A stretch of DNA of 50,330 nt from CAADGU01 sp964581605 (lineage in GTDB: Bacteria; Chloroflexota; Anaerolineae; Promineifilales; Promineifilaceae): contig CAZOPF010000036.1 of NCBI GenBank assembly GCA_964581605.1, forward strand, positions 1 through 50,330, read 5' to 3'. The notes under the pieces were generated by a model. It did no database searches and was not told the DNA's origin. It saw only the letters and a program-made list of their open reading frames with translations. Shown here in pieces: positions 34,553 through 42,975 of the stretch. Position numbers and translations under genes: made by a program. How positions within the stretch are numbered: position 1 is the stretch's first letter; each line of letters opens with the position of its first letter.

Positions 34553-34963
34553 ATGACACGATCTGGCGCTGAAGATGAGAAGAACCCATTTGGGCGGTTA
34601 ATCGGCCTACATTTTTCTAGTTGGGGTGACGGGCAAAGCGTCTGCCATTTGGAGGTAACACCGGCTTTGCTCAATCCCAATGGCGTGTTGCATGGGGCGG
34701 CCGTTTATCCCATGGCCGATACGGGCATGGGTGGCGCGTTGGTTTCTGTGCTGGATGCCGGGCAGCTCTGCACCACGGTGGAAATCAAAATATCCTACTT
34801 TCGGGCCGTGGTGGCCAGTGCGCTGCGCTGCCACTCCCGCGTGATTCATCAAGGCAAACGCATCGCCTTTCTGGAAGCGCTGGTTTATCACGAAGAGGCC
34901 CTGATCGCTCAGGCGACGGGCACATTTGCTATCAGGCCTGATTGGCCGACAAAACTTATCTAA
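34553..34963 (+). CDS. PaaI-type hotdog-fold thioesterase
   Basis: 136 residues with the hotdog signature LLNPNGVLHGAAVYPMADTGMG. His47 and Asp56 are the likely catalytic residues. The typical strand TTVEIKISYFRAV follows. Such enzymes hydrolyse acyl-CoA thioesters, often phenylacetyl-CoA-related. AGGGGAATT precedes the ATG. Confidence 0.87.
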   Translation: MTRSGAEDEKNPFGRLIGLHFSSWGDGQSVCHLEVTPALLNPNGVLHGAAVYPMADTGMGGALVSVLDAGQLCTTVEIKISYFRAVVASALRCHSRVIHQGKRIAFLEALVYHEEALIAQATGTFAIRPDWPTKLI

Positions 34964-35037
34964 CCGCAGAGAACGCGGAGGGCGCAGAGGTTAACTAAAG
35001 GAGAAATCTCTGCGTTCTCCGCGCCCTCTGCGGTTGA
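34964..35037. repeat. Long hairpin of CGCAGAG/GCGGAG words after the thioesterase
   Basis: AACCGCAGAG-AACGCGGAG-GGCGCAGAG faces a right arm whose complement reads AACCGCAGAG-GGCGCGGAG-AACGCAGAG: the same modules with two exchanged. It follows the thioesterase stop directly and may terminate transcription. Confidence 0.75.
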
Positions 35038-35062
35038 AAAATGAAATTTGTCAGTCAACTAG

Positions 35063-35230
35063 CTGTGGGCCAGTATTTTCCTGGCGGCGTATAACAATTG
35101 GCTGCATGGGCTGGCTTACTTTTTCTGGACGATTTCGTTGATCCCTATCACGTGGCTGTTGTGGCGCATTGTGCGCGATGGCCTGCGGGTTCTTGATGAG
35201 CATAGTCAAATAGCTGTGGAAACAGGGTAG
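35063..35230 (+). pseudogene. C-terminal remnant of a membrane protein
   Basis: An open stretch of 55 codons without a start, preceded by an in-frame TAG, reads LWASIFLAAYNNWLHGLAYF then FWTISLIPITWLLWRIVRDGL and ends VETG. It has one or two membrane segments and a cytoplasmic tail. The family is unknown. Confidence 0.4.
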
Positions 35231-35329
35231 CCCAACAACTGGCAGTGGGCACGGCAATTACCAAAACTTCCCATCTTTCTGCCTGCCAATCTCCCTATGA
35301 GCGCCGGGTTGTGTGGTATGATAAGCGTC

Positions 35330-37225
35330 ATGCGCAATGGTTCGTTGCAGGTTCAACTTAACGCTATTTTTCTGGGTTTTATGCTGCTGGTGATCAGCGC
35401 TGTAGGGGTAACATTCTGGCTGGTGCAAACGCAGCAAAACGACGCTGCTATTATCAACCTGGCCGGCCGCCAGCGTATGTTGGCGCAACAGATAATCCGG
35501 CTAACGCTGACTGACCCGGCAAACCCGGAACTGGCAGAAACCATTGCCCGCTTTGAGCAAACGTTGTCACTGTTGACCGTAGGGGGCGAGGTAGTGGATG
35601 GTAACGGTGCCCCCGATGCGGCTTCGGGCCGCCCCCTCATCCTCTCCCCTGCTACCAACCCCACCATTCAATCCCACCTGGCGGCGATTGCCCTCCAATG
35701 GCGCACCTTTCAAACCTACCTGCAACCGCCAGTAGATAGCGCCCGTTTGCAAACAGAATTTGCTATTTTGCTCGCCCAATTGGACACGGCCGTCGGCGCT
35801 TATGAAGCTGAAGCGCAGGCTAAAATTAACCGGCTGCGGTGGGTGCAGGTCATTTTTTTGACGGCCGCTTTTCTGCTGCTGGTGGGGGGGTATCGTATAG
35901 TTCGGCAGCAGATGCTACGGCCGTTAGCGGCATTGGGCACAGCGGCGCAAAAAATTGGCGACGGCCGTCTGGATGAGCCGGTACCGGCGCTGCCTGGGGA
36001 TGAGCTGGGGCAGTTGGCGCTGACGATGGAGGCGATGCGCGGGCAGATTGCCGCCTATCAACATTCGCTGGCACAGCAGGTGAACCAGCGCACACAGGAA
36101 TTAACAACCGCGTTTGAGTTCAGCCAGGAAATCGTGCGCCAGCTTGATGCCGAGACGCTGTTGCAGTCCGTTGCCCAGCGGGCACGTGACCTGATGCAAG
36201 GGGAAGCGGCTTCGGTGTGTGTATTGGATGGGGATGGTCATACGCTGGAACTTGTGGCCGGCAGTGGTGCGGGCAATGAGTATTTGGGTCTACGCCAGTC
36301 TACCAGGCAGGGCATTGCCCTGCCTGTTATTCAACAACATCAAACCGTTGTCACCGACGGTAGCTGCGCGAACTGTGGTTTCCTGCATCATTTTCCCGGT
36401 ACGTCGTGTATTGCCGCGCCCTTGCAAGCCGGGGAGCAGGCGTGGGGTGCGTTGTGTGTGGTACGGCCGCAGCATCCCTTTGATGCTAACGAGAGCCGCG
36501 CTCTGACGCTGCTGGCTAATGCGGCGGCTATCGCTTTGGAAAATGCCCGGCTGGTGGCCGCCGGTAAAAAACAGGCGGAAGAAAATGCCTCGTTATCTGA
36601 GCGGCAGCGGTTGGCGGCCGAACTGCATGACAATCTGGCGCAGACCTTAGGGGCTATCAATTTGCAGGTGGGGTTGGCGGCTGAATTGGTGCACAGGGGG
36701 GAAAGCGCAACGGCCGTGACCCGCCTGAAAGAGATGCAAACCACCCTCAAAAGCGCCTATGCCCAGGTGCGCATGGCCCTGACCGGGCTGCGCGACCCCC
36801 TGCCCGAAACAGGGGATTTATTGCCAGAGGTACAATCGTTGTTGGCTGATTTTGAAGCTCAATCAGGCTTGCCCGTTGAGTTGATCATCAAAGGGGAAGA
36901 GGGCATTGCGTTGACGGCCGTTAGCCAAAAACAAGCGCTGTACATCCTGCGTGAAGCCCTTACCAACATCCGTCGCCATGCGCATGCCTCCCAGATACAG
37001 ATCACCATTGCCAGAGAAAACGGCTCCGTCGTTTTTCAGATCAGAGATGATGGCAAAGGATTTGATCCCGGCCAGGTAAACGGCGCCAACCATTTGGGAC
37101 TGACCATCATGCACACCCGCGCCGAACGCAGCCGGGGCCAATTAACCGTTCACTCCATGCCCGGGGAAGGTACACAGATTACGGCCGTGTTCCCTGCCAG
37201 ACCAGGCGACAATCATTCAGGTTGA
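35330..37225 (+). CDS. NarX-like sensor histidine kinase (PilJ/NarX-type sensor, HAMP, GAF, HisKA_3)
   Basis: 631 residues from ATG 35330; ATGs at 35297 and 35318 are also possible. TM1 is LNAIFLGFMLLVISAVGVTFWL, right before INLAGRQRMLAQQI. That is the P-box-like motif of the PilJ/NarX sensor family, which binds nitrate or nitrite in NarX. TM2 is VIFLTAAFLLLVGGY, then HAMP, then a GAF domain containing CANC...C (Cys346, Cys349, Cys360), a possible metal or FeS site. The kinase core has LHDNLAQTLGAI (His433) and DDGKGF. A short palindrome encodes PDAASG in the sensor loop. Its partner regulator follows. The likely target is the nitrite/nitrate enzyme operon at 13.6 kb. Confidence 0.88.
   Translation: MRNGSLQVQLNAIFLGFMLLVISAVGVTFWLVQTQQNDAAIINLAGRQRMLAQQIIRLTLTDPANPELAETIARFEQTLSLLTVGGEVVDGNGAPDAASGRPLILSPATNPTIQSHLAAIALQWRTFQTYLQPPVDSARLQTEFAILLAQLDTAVGAYEAEAQAKINRLRWVQVIFLTAAFLLLVGGYRIVRQQMLRPLAALGTAAQKIGDGRLDEPVPALPGDELGQLALTMEAMRGQIAAYQHSLAQQVNQRTQELTTAFEFSQEIVRQLDAETLLQSVAQRARDLMQGEAASVCVLDGDGHTLELVAGSGAGNEYLGLRQSTRQGIALPVIQQHQTVVTDGSCANCGFLHHFPGTSCIAAPLQAGEQAWGALCVVRPQHPFDANESRALTLLANAAAIALENARLVAAGKKQAEENASLSERQRLAAELHDNLAQTLGAINLQVGLAAELVHRGESATAVTRLKEMQTTLKSAYAQVRMALTGLRDPLPETGDLLPEVQSLLADFEAQSGLPVELIIKGEEGIALTAVSQKQALYILREALTNIRRHAHASQIQITIARENGSVVFQIRDDGKGFDPGQVNGANHLGLTIMHTRAERSRGQLTVHSMPGEGTQITAVFPARPGDNHSG
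35612..35630. repeat. In-gene palindrome CCCGATGCGGCTTCGGGCC
   Basis: 19 bases inside the kinase sensor domain, matching 17 of 19 bases of 40947-40965 in korA. Both encode a P-[DE]-A-A-S-G peptide. Confidence 0.6.
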
Positions 37226-37239
37226 TCAGAAGCCAGATC

Positions 37240-37914
37240 ATGACCACTTCCCCCGCCCGTATTTTGCTCGTTGATGACCATGAACTGTTCCGCGAAGGAT
37301 TGGCCGGGCTGGTTAATGCCCAGCCTGATTTGGTCGTTGTCGGGCAGGCGGGTGATGGGCTGGAAGCCTTGACCCTGGCCCGCGATTTACGGCCAGATCT
37401 GGTTGTTATGGACATCAACATGCCCATTTGTGATGGCCTGGAAGCGACGCGCCTGATTCATACTGCTTTGCCAGGTGCGCGTATCATCATCCTCACCGTG
37501 CATGATCAGGATGAGAAGCTGTTTGCGGCGATTAAGGCTGGGGCGAATGGCTATATGCTGAAAGACACCAATTCGGCTGATTTTTTGCGCGGTGTACGCA
37601 GTGCTTTAAGTGGCGAGGCCACGTTGCCGCCCAAACTGGCTGCCAGTCTGTTGCAAGAGTATGTGCGTGTATCCCAGCAACAGGCAAAACCACCTGATCC
37701 CGAAGATGACCCTGACCTGACGGCCCGTGAATTGGAAGTGTTAACATTGCTGGCAACAGGGGCCTCTAATCAGGAAATCGCAAACCAACTTTCCATCAGC
37801 CTGCACACGACAAAGAGTCATGTGCGTAGCATTCTGGGTAAACTGCACGCTGTCAATCGGCGGCAAGCGGCGCGGTTGGCTGCCCAACGGGGTTTGTTGA
37901 GGGGGCAGATATGA
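37240..37914 (+). CDS. NarL/LuxR-type response regulator
   Basis: 224 residues from ATG 37240, immediately after the kinase stop at 37225. The receiver is complete: acidic pair VDDHELF, phospho-acceptor Asp58 (VVMDINMP), Thr in IIILTVHD and Lys108 (YMLKDT). The output is a LuxR-type helix-turn-helix (LTARELEVLTLLATGASNQEIANQLSISLHTTKSHVRSIL). It forms a two-component pair with the NarX-like kinase. No DNA target site could be proposed. Confidence 0.92.
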   Translation: MTTSPARILLVDDHELFREGLAGLVNAQPDLVVVGQAGDGLEALTLARDLRPDLVVMDINMPICDGLEATRLIHTALPGARIIILTVHDQDEKLFAAIKAGANGYMLKDTNSADFLRGVRSALSGEATLPPKLAASLLQEYVRVSQQQAKPPDPEDDPDLTARELEVLTLLATGASNQEIANQLSISLHTTKSHVRSILGKLHAVNRRQAARLAAQRGLLRGQI

Positions 37915-38064
37915 CCAGGGTTGTGAGGAAGTGGAGGTAAAGGGCACGGCCGTCGCCTTTCAGCCTGGTCTGGTAGGGCAAATCTGACTGCGTTCGCACA
38001 GCGATAGAGGGGGTGAGGGGGCCGTAGCGGGTACGGCCGTCCCTTCTGATTACCGTTTACTGAT

Positions 38065-39102
38065 TTACTGCAACCCCGCCATAATCTCCGCCAATGCCTG
38101 AGCCGACGGCCGTATCCGTTCCCCGTCCAGCAGCGCCAGGGGTGTATCGGACAATCGGCTCACTTCGGCCAGCGACGGCCGTTCCGGGTCATAATAAATC
38201 AAGCCCGTTATAAACTCTTGCTGCTCCTGCGCCCATTGCAGCCGGTGTAATGCCCCCAGTTTATCCGTCGGGTCATAATCCTCTTCCAGCTTGCGCAGTT
38301 GAATGTGTGAACCATCGTGCATCTCCACCACCCGCATCTCACCCGGTTCATAATCGTCAATCGCAATCTCCGCCGCGGGCGGCACCCAGCCAAAGTCATG
38401 CAGCGGCGCTTCATGGTCTTTGCCATAGCCATAGCTCTTGGTCGAGGTGTCATGGTTATTAAAGGCCACACACGGGCTGATGATGTCCAGCACGGCCGTG
38501 CCCCGATGACTCAGCGCCGCCTTCAGCAATTCCCGCACCTGCTTCGCATCCCCCGAAAACGAGCGGGCCACAAAACCACAACCGGCAATCACCGCCTCCA
38601 TGCAAATATCTATCGGCGGCAAATCATTCACCCCGGCATATTTCAGCTCCTGCCCCTCATCGGCCGTCGCCGAAAACTGCCCCTTCGTCAGGCCATAGAC
38701 GCCGTTATTCTCCACAATGTACACCATACGCACATTGCGCCGCATCAAATGCTTGAACTGCCCCATGCCAATGCTGGCCGTATCCCCATCCCCACTCACG
38801 CCAATGCCGCGCAGGTGATGGTTTGCCAGCAATGCGCCCGTAGCCAGACTGGGCATACGGCCGTGCAGCCCATTAAACCCATGCGACTGCCCCAAGAAAT
38901 AAGCCGGGGACTTGCTCGAACAGCCAATCCCGCTCAACTTGATGATTTCATGCGGCTTCACGCTCAACTCAAACGCCACCTGAATCACCTGGCTGGCAAT
39001 CGAATTATGCCCACACCCCTGGCACAACGTCGTCGGGCTGCCGTTATAATCCACTTTCGCCAACCCAATTAGATTCGTATTTGGTTCTCGTCTCGTACCC
39101 AT
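38065..39102 (-). CDS. korB: 2-oxoacid:ferredoxin oxidoreductase, beta (TPP) subunit
   Basis: 345 residues. LCQGCGHNSI and GIGCSSKSPAYF open the thiamine-diphosphate half, and GDGDTASIGMGQFKHLMRRN with IVENNGVYGLTKGQ carries the Mg/TPP-binding motif. The C-terminal CVAFNNHDTSTKSY is typical of the KorB/OforB group acting on 2-oxoglutarate or mixed 2-oxoacids. Together with KorA it makes or consumes acyl-CoA, CO2 and reduced ferredoxin. It is the second gene of a two-gene minus-strand operon. The converging gap 37915-38064 holds no clear terminator. Confidence 0.92.
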   Translation of the reverse strand: MGTRREPNTNLIGLAKVDYNGSPTTLCQGCGHNSIASQVIQVAFELSVKPHEIIKLSGIGCSSKSPAYFLGQSHGFNGLHGRMPSLATGALLANHHLRGIGVSGDGDTASIGMGQFKHLMRRNVRMVYIVENNGVYGLTKGQFSATADEGQELKYAGVNDLPPIDICMEAVIAGCGFVARSFSGDAKQVRELLKAALSHRGTAVLDIISPCVAFNNHDTSTKSYGYGKDHEAPLHDFGWVPPAAEIAIDDYEPGEMRVVEMHDGSHIQLRKLEEDYDPTDKLGALHRLQWAQEQQEFITGLIYYDPERPSLAEVSRLSDTPLALLDGERIRPSAQALAEIMAGLQ

Positions 39103-39116
39103 TTTTTAATCCTTTG

Positions 39117-39182
39117 AAGTGAGCAGTAAGCAGTTGGCAGTAAGCAGTAATTACCGCTCACCGCTCACCGCTCACTGCTCAC
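39117..39182. repeat. Hairpin of GAGCAGT/ACTGCTC words between korA and korB
   Basis: GTGAGCAGTAAGCAGTTGGC... is answered by ACCGCTCACCGCTCACTGCTCACC. The right arm supplies the last codons and stop of korA (to 39172). Confidence 0.75.
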
Positions 39183-41010
39183 CGATCGCCTCCACCACCC
39201 ACCGCGCCGTCAACGGCATCCCGTCCAGATACGCCAGCGACACCAACCGCGTCGCCAGTTCCGGCGCTTCCGTCTGCAAAATAGCGTGCATCTGTCCATC
39301 GCGGTTCATCTCAATCACATACACCTGTTTATAGCGGCGGATAAACTCCCGCACCGCCTCATTCACCGGCAACGCCCGCAGCCGCATAAAACTCGTCTTG
39401 ATGCCGTCCGCCGCCAGCCTGTCCCGCGCTTCCTCGATGGCATACCGGGTGGTGCCATAGGCAATAATACCAATCTCCGCCCCTTCCACTTCGTCAATTA
39501 CCGGCCCCGGCACCATCTTCCGCGCCGTGTCAAATTTGCGCCGCAGCCGATCCATATTGTCGTGCCAGTCAGACGGCCGTTCGCTATACATCGCCCGCGC
39601 ATTGTGCCCCGTCCCTCGCGCAAACCAGGCGCTGCGCCAGTTCTCATCCCCCGGCAGCGTGCGGTAGCCCACACCATCCCCGTCCACATCCACATACCGC
39701 CCCCAGTCCAGCGGAATCTCATCGCCCCGCAGCACCTTGCCCCGCTGAATCGGCTCCGCCGGATAGTCAAACGGCTCGGACATCCAGTTATTCATGCCCA
39801 AATCCAGGTCACTCAGCACAAAAACCGGCGTCTGCAACTGGTCGGCCAGATTATGCGCCGTCGTCCCAAATTCAAAACATTCCTTGATGGTGGACGGAAA
39901 CAAAATCACATTTTTCGTGTCCCCATGGCCCAGGTAATAGACAAAGGTCACGTCGCCCTGCCCCGTGCGTGTGGGCAGCCCCGTGCTGGGGCCAACCCGT
40001 TGAATGTCCCAGATCACTGCCGGAATCTCAGCAAAATAGCCCAACCCGGCAAACTCCGCCATCAGCGAAATGCCGGGGCCGGAGGTGGCCGTCATGGCCC
40101 GCGCCCCGGCCCAGCCCGCACCCAGCAACATGCCAATCGCCGCCAGTTCATCTTCCGCCTGTACCACCACGTAATTGTGTTCGCCCGTTTCCGGGTCACG
40201 GCGCAGCTGCGGCAGATATTCATTGAGCGCATCAATCAGGCTGGTGGACGGGGTGATGGGATACCAGGCGGCAAAGGTGACGCCGCCAAACACGGACCCC
40301 AACCCGGCAGCCTCATTACCGGTCATCATAATCAGCCCTTCCGTTTCATTCATCGGCTCTACGCCGTAGGGGTCGCTTTTGATGATGTGTACGGCCGTCC
40401 ACTCATAAGCCGCCTTCACCACATTCAAATTCAGGTCAATCAGTTTGCGCTTCCCCCTAAAGTGGAAGCTCAAGGCCTCTTCGATTTTGGACAGAGGAAT
40501 GCCCATCAGTTGCGCGACCGCCCCCACATAGACCATGTTCGCCACATAATCCTTTTGTTTGCCGGTCGTGCCCGTCTCCTTCACAAACTGGTTCACCGGG
40601 ATGGCATACATGGTCACATCATCCCGCTGCGGCGTGTTGCGCCAGTCGGCATTGACAATACATACGCCACCCGGCGGCAAATTCTGGATATCTTCGGCCA
40701 CGGTCGCCTGATTGAAAGCGAGCAAAATCTCCGAGGTGTGCCGCCGGGCGATGTAACTATCTTTGCTAACGCGAATGTGATACCAGGTGGGCAGACCTTG
40801 AATGTTGCTGGGGAAGATGTTCTTGCCATTCACGGGGATGCCCATTTTGAAGAGTGCCCGCAAAATGGTGAGGTTGGCCGTCTGGCTGCCGGTGCCATTG
40901 GCTGTGGCGGCTACTAGCGAAAAGTCATTGATGATGGATGGCGAACCCGAAGCAGCTTCGGGCCGTATCACATCCATCCTTTCTTGAGGCATCAAATCTA
41001 CAAGCTCCAT
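39172..41010 (-). CDS. korA: 2-oxoacid:ferredoxin oxidoreductase, fused gamma-alpha subunit
   Basis: 612 residues from ATG 41010 behind AAGGAG. An N-terminal gamma domain (about 30-200; ATANGTGSQTANLTILRALFKMG) is fused to the alpha domain (about 225-612; MTGNEAAGLGSVFGGVTFAAWYPITPSTSLIDAL, and TSGPGISLMAEF). This is the usual layout of KorA in many bacteria. No ferredoxin domain is present, so electrons go to a separate ferredoxin. The N-terminus has an added PEAASGSP encoded by a palindrome at 40947-40965, also seen in the NarX-like kinase. The C-terminal codons lie in a repeat hairpin. Confidence 0.93.
   Translation of the reverse strand: MELVDLMPQERMDVIRPEAASGSPSIINDFSLVAATANGTGSQTANLTILRALFKMGIPVNGKNIFPSNIQGLPTWYHIRVSKDSYIARRHTSEILLAFNQATVAEDIQNLPPGGVCIVNADWRNTPQRDDVTMYAIPVNQFVKETGTTGKQKDYVANMVYVGAVAQLMGIPLSKIEEALSFHFRGKRKLIDLNLNVVKAAYEWTAVHIIKSDPYGVEPMNETEGLIMMTGNEAAGLGSVFGGVTFAAWYPITPSTSLIDALNEYLPQLRRDPETGEHNYVVVQAEDELAAIGMLLGAGWAGARAMTATSGPGISLMAEFAGLGYFAEIPAVIWDIQRVGPSTGLPTRTGQGDVTFVYYLGHGDTKNVILFPSTIKECFEFGTTAHNLADQLQTPVFVLSDLDLGMNNWMSEPFDYPAEPIQRGKVLRGDEIPLDWGRYVDVDGDGVGYRTLPGDENWRSAWFARGTGHNARAMYSERPSDWHDNMDRLRRKFDTARKMVPGPVIDEVEGAEIGIIAYGTTRYAIEEARDRLAADGIKTSFMRLRALPVNEAVREFIRRYKQVYVIEMNRDGQMHAILQTEAPELATRLVSLAYLDGMPLTARWVVEAIGEQ
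40947..40965. repeat. In-gene palindrome CCCGAAGCAGCTTCGGGCC
   Basis: Contains the perfect dyad CCCGAAGC-A-GCTTCGGG, read in frame near the korA N-terminus as PEAASG. Confidence 0.6.
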
Positions 41011-41091
41011 GAGCTTATTCTCCTTGTGCTGTTAAAAATGTGCTGTGTGGTCAGGGAAATAGCCAGCGCAGCAAAAACGAATATGAGACAC

Positions 41092-41114
41092 AAAAAGCGA
41101 CGGTTATCCGTCGC
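41092..41114 (-). terminator. Rho-independent terminator of the formyltransferase gene
   Basis: On the minus strand GCGACGG-ATAA-CCGTCGC is followed by TTTTTG: a perfect 7-bp GC stem and a U-run, 81 bases after the stop codon. Confidence 0.8.
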
Positions 41115-41194
41115 CCTTTGGCGGAAGTATTCCACAAACCGGTATCAGTTGCAACTAAAGATGACGGAGGAAATGTGCGCTTTGTTGGCCGATT

Positions 41195-42145
41195 TTAGAC
41201 GGCCGCCACCAACACCCCCGGGCTAAACTGGATGGAAATGGTACGGCCGTGCCACCGCATCGGTTCGGCCAGCGTTTGCGCCGGGTCAACGGAGACGGCC
41301 GTGCGCAAAACCAACTCTTGCCCGGCGATGGTGAGGGGGTACGGCCGTGCCCATTCTGCCGTGCCCCGCATAAAGTTGAAGGCCCGCTGTGCTGACCAGT
41401 TCACCTCCAGCCGAAAATCATCCGCAGTGGGAGCGGAGTAGTAAGAACCGGGTGCAGATTGGGGGTGGCGAGATAGGCGGCCGTGTGCCAATTGCCGAAT
41501 CGCCTCCAATAGCAGCCGCCCGCCCCGTTCCGCCATCATCTGCTCCGCCTGTGCCCCGCTGATACCATCCGGGAAAGTCAGGCTGGCTTGCAAGGCGATG
41601 TCCCCCGTGTCAATACCCGCATCCATGAAGTGAATGGTCACGGCCGTCTTATTTTGCCCTTCACGAAAAACCCAAAATAAGGGGGAGGGGCCACGAAAAT
41701 GAGGCAGGTGTGAGGGATGCAGATTCAGGCAGCCCAGGCGGGGCAGCGCCAGCAGCGAAGGCGGCAATATCTGGTTAAAGCAGGAGACACAAATGAGGTC
41801 GGGGGCGACGGCCGTGAGCATGGCCACCGTCTCTGCATCTTTCAAACGGCCGACGGGATAAACCGGCAGATGATAGTGCGCGGCCAGTTCCAGAATGCCG
41901 GGGTGATGCGGAGAAGGGGTAATGAGATGAGGGGATGAGGGAGTGAGGGGGATACGGCCGTGTGTGGGCAGCACATACGGTGGCAACACGGAGGCCGGTA
42001 TGGCTATACCGCGCACATTCACCCCGCCATTCAACAAAATCGCCAGTGGAATGCGTGACAATATACCCGTCATGCCAAAAAACAGCACCCGCACATCAGC
42101 CAATTCCCCAGGCTTGCCAGTCATTTCCATCGGCATATAATCCAT
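41195..42145 (-). CDS. Methionyl-tRNA formyltransferase-like formyltransferase
   Basis: About 316 residues from one of several clustered ATGs (42145, 42136, 42130 or 42124; none has a clear ribosome-binding site). The catalytic region CLNLHPSHLPHFRGPSPLFW with HFMDAGIDTGDI is that of the 10-formyl-THF-dependent family, and an Fmt-like C-terminal domain follows (YSAPTADDFRLEVNWS). The N-terminal domain has an unusual insert PLTPSSPHLITPSPHHPG, encoded by GATGAGG-type tandem words (41897-41950), a repeat tract within a gene. Formylation of Met-tRNA is possible, but sugar- or amino-acid-formylating relatives share these motifs. Confidence 0.78.
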   Translation of the reverse strand: MDYMPMEMTGKPGELADVRVLFFGMTGILSRIPLAILLNGGVNVRGIAIPASVLPPYVLPTHGRIPLTPSSPHLITPSPHHPGILELAAHYHLPVYPVGRLKDAETVAMLTAVAPDLICVSCFNQILPPSLLALPRLGCLNLHPSHLPHFRGPSPLFWVFREGQNKTAVTIHFMDAGIDTGDIALQASLTFPDGISGAQAEQMMAERGGRLLLEAIRQLAHGRLSRHPQSAPGSYYSAPTADDFRLEVNWSAQRAFNFMRGTAEWARPYPLTIAGQELVLRTAVSVDPAQTLAEPMRWHGRTISIQFSPGVLVAAV

Positions 42146-42189
42146 CATGTGGTCGTTGCTGGCAAAACAATAACGACATGGAGGCATTG

Positions 42190-42495
42190 ATGGCAAGAAG
42201 AGAAAAAACAATATGGGTTGTAGATTGTGTCAAATTGGGCCGTGAAGCGGAAGCGTTATCCCGGCCCCCCTTCCCTGGCGTCTTGGGGCAGCGCGTGTTT
42301 AATGAAATTTCTAAACAGGCCTGGGAAATGTGGCAGCAACAATCCACCATTCTCATCAACCATTACGGGCTGAATCTGGCCGATCCCCGCGCCCAGGAAT
42401 TCCTGTTTGAGCAAATGGAAGAGTTCTTCTTTGGCGAAGGGGCGCAAATGCCCGAAGATTGGACGCCGCCAACGGCCGCACCGCGCAAGAAGTGA
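42190..42495 (+). CDS. yggX: YggX-type Fe(II) trafficking / oxidative damage protection protein
   Basis: 101 residues. The start at 42190 is set by GGAGG five bases upstream. The sequence follows the family closely: VVDCVKLGREAEALSRPPFPGVLGQRVF with Cys13, then WEMWQQQSTILINHYGLNLADPRAQEFL and EQMEEFFFGEG. YggX protects or repairs FeS clusters under oxidative stress, relevant here given the FeS-rich nitrite/nitrate enzyme and KorAB. The C-terminal tail extends about ten residues beyond typical members. Confidence 0.93.
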   Translation: MARREKTIWVVDCVKLGREAEALSRPPFPGVLGQRVFNEISKQAWEMWQQQSTILINHYGLNLADPRAQEFLFEQMEEFFFGEGAQMPEDWTPPTAAPRKK

Positions 42496-42567
42496 ACAGT
42501 GAACAGTAAACAGTTATAATCCCCTTGTTACATTGTTCACAATCCACAACTGTGAGAGGAGATTCCC

Positions 42568-42921
42568 ATGTCTACCACGTTAAACGATGCAGAAAGTCCG
42601 TTTGTGGCTATTTTGGCCGGGGAGGAACCGGGCGATGTGTTGGCTCGTGATGAGGCGAAACGTTTTGCCCTGGTGAAAAGTATGCACCCGGAAGGGGCCA
42701 TCCATTGGCTGGCCATCCCTTATGAACCCATTGCCAGCATCGAGGAATTGGAAAAAACCGACCGGGCGCGATTTTTAGAGCTGGTGGAATTTGCCATTGC
42801 GCAGACACAGGCGCTGGCAGAAAAGTATCCGCTGCTAGAACGCGGCTTCACCATTAAGTTCCACTTTGGCGGTTATGAGACTGTGCCCCATGCCAAATTG
42901 CACATATTGTCGGTGGAATAA
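42568..42921 (+). CDS. HIT-like protein lacking the central (nucleophilic) His
   Basis: 117 residues with an HIT-type fold: FVAILAGEEPGDVLARDE, HWLAIPYEPIASIEEL, and FTIKFHFGGYETVPHAKLHILSVE at the C-terminus. In the canonical H-x-H-x-H triad the residues here are His108, Lys110 and His112, so the nucleophile that forms the nucleotidyl intermediate is replaced by Lys. Either the protein binds nucleotides without hydrolysing them or it uses another mechanism. GAGAGGAG precedes the ATG. Confidence 0.75.
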   Translation: MSTTLNDAESPFVAILAGEEPGDVLARDEAKRFALVKSMHPEGAIHWLAIPYEPIASIEELEKTDRARFLELVEFAIAQTQALAEKYPLLERGFTIKFHFGGYETVPHAKLHILSVE

Positions 42922-42968
42922 TGCGTGATACATGATGCGTAACACTTCACGCAGCACGTATCACGCAT
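42921..42968. repeat. Hairpin ATGCGTGATAC ... GTATCACGCAT
   Basis: Perfect 11-bp stem that starts on the last base of the HIT-like stop codon, with ATGATGCGT-type words in the loop. It lies between convergent genes and may terminate both. Confidence 0.7.
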
Positions 42969-42975
42969 CACCGTA

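Noticed and set aside
39286..40917. 543-codon plus-strand frame opposite korA
   Set aside because: It lies entirely antisense to korA, which has family motifs throughout. The shadow is rich in His, Arg and Pro, as expected from reverse reading of GC-rich codons.
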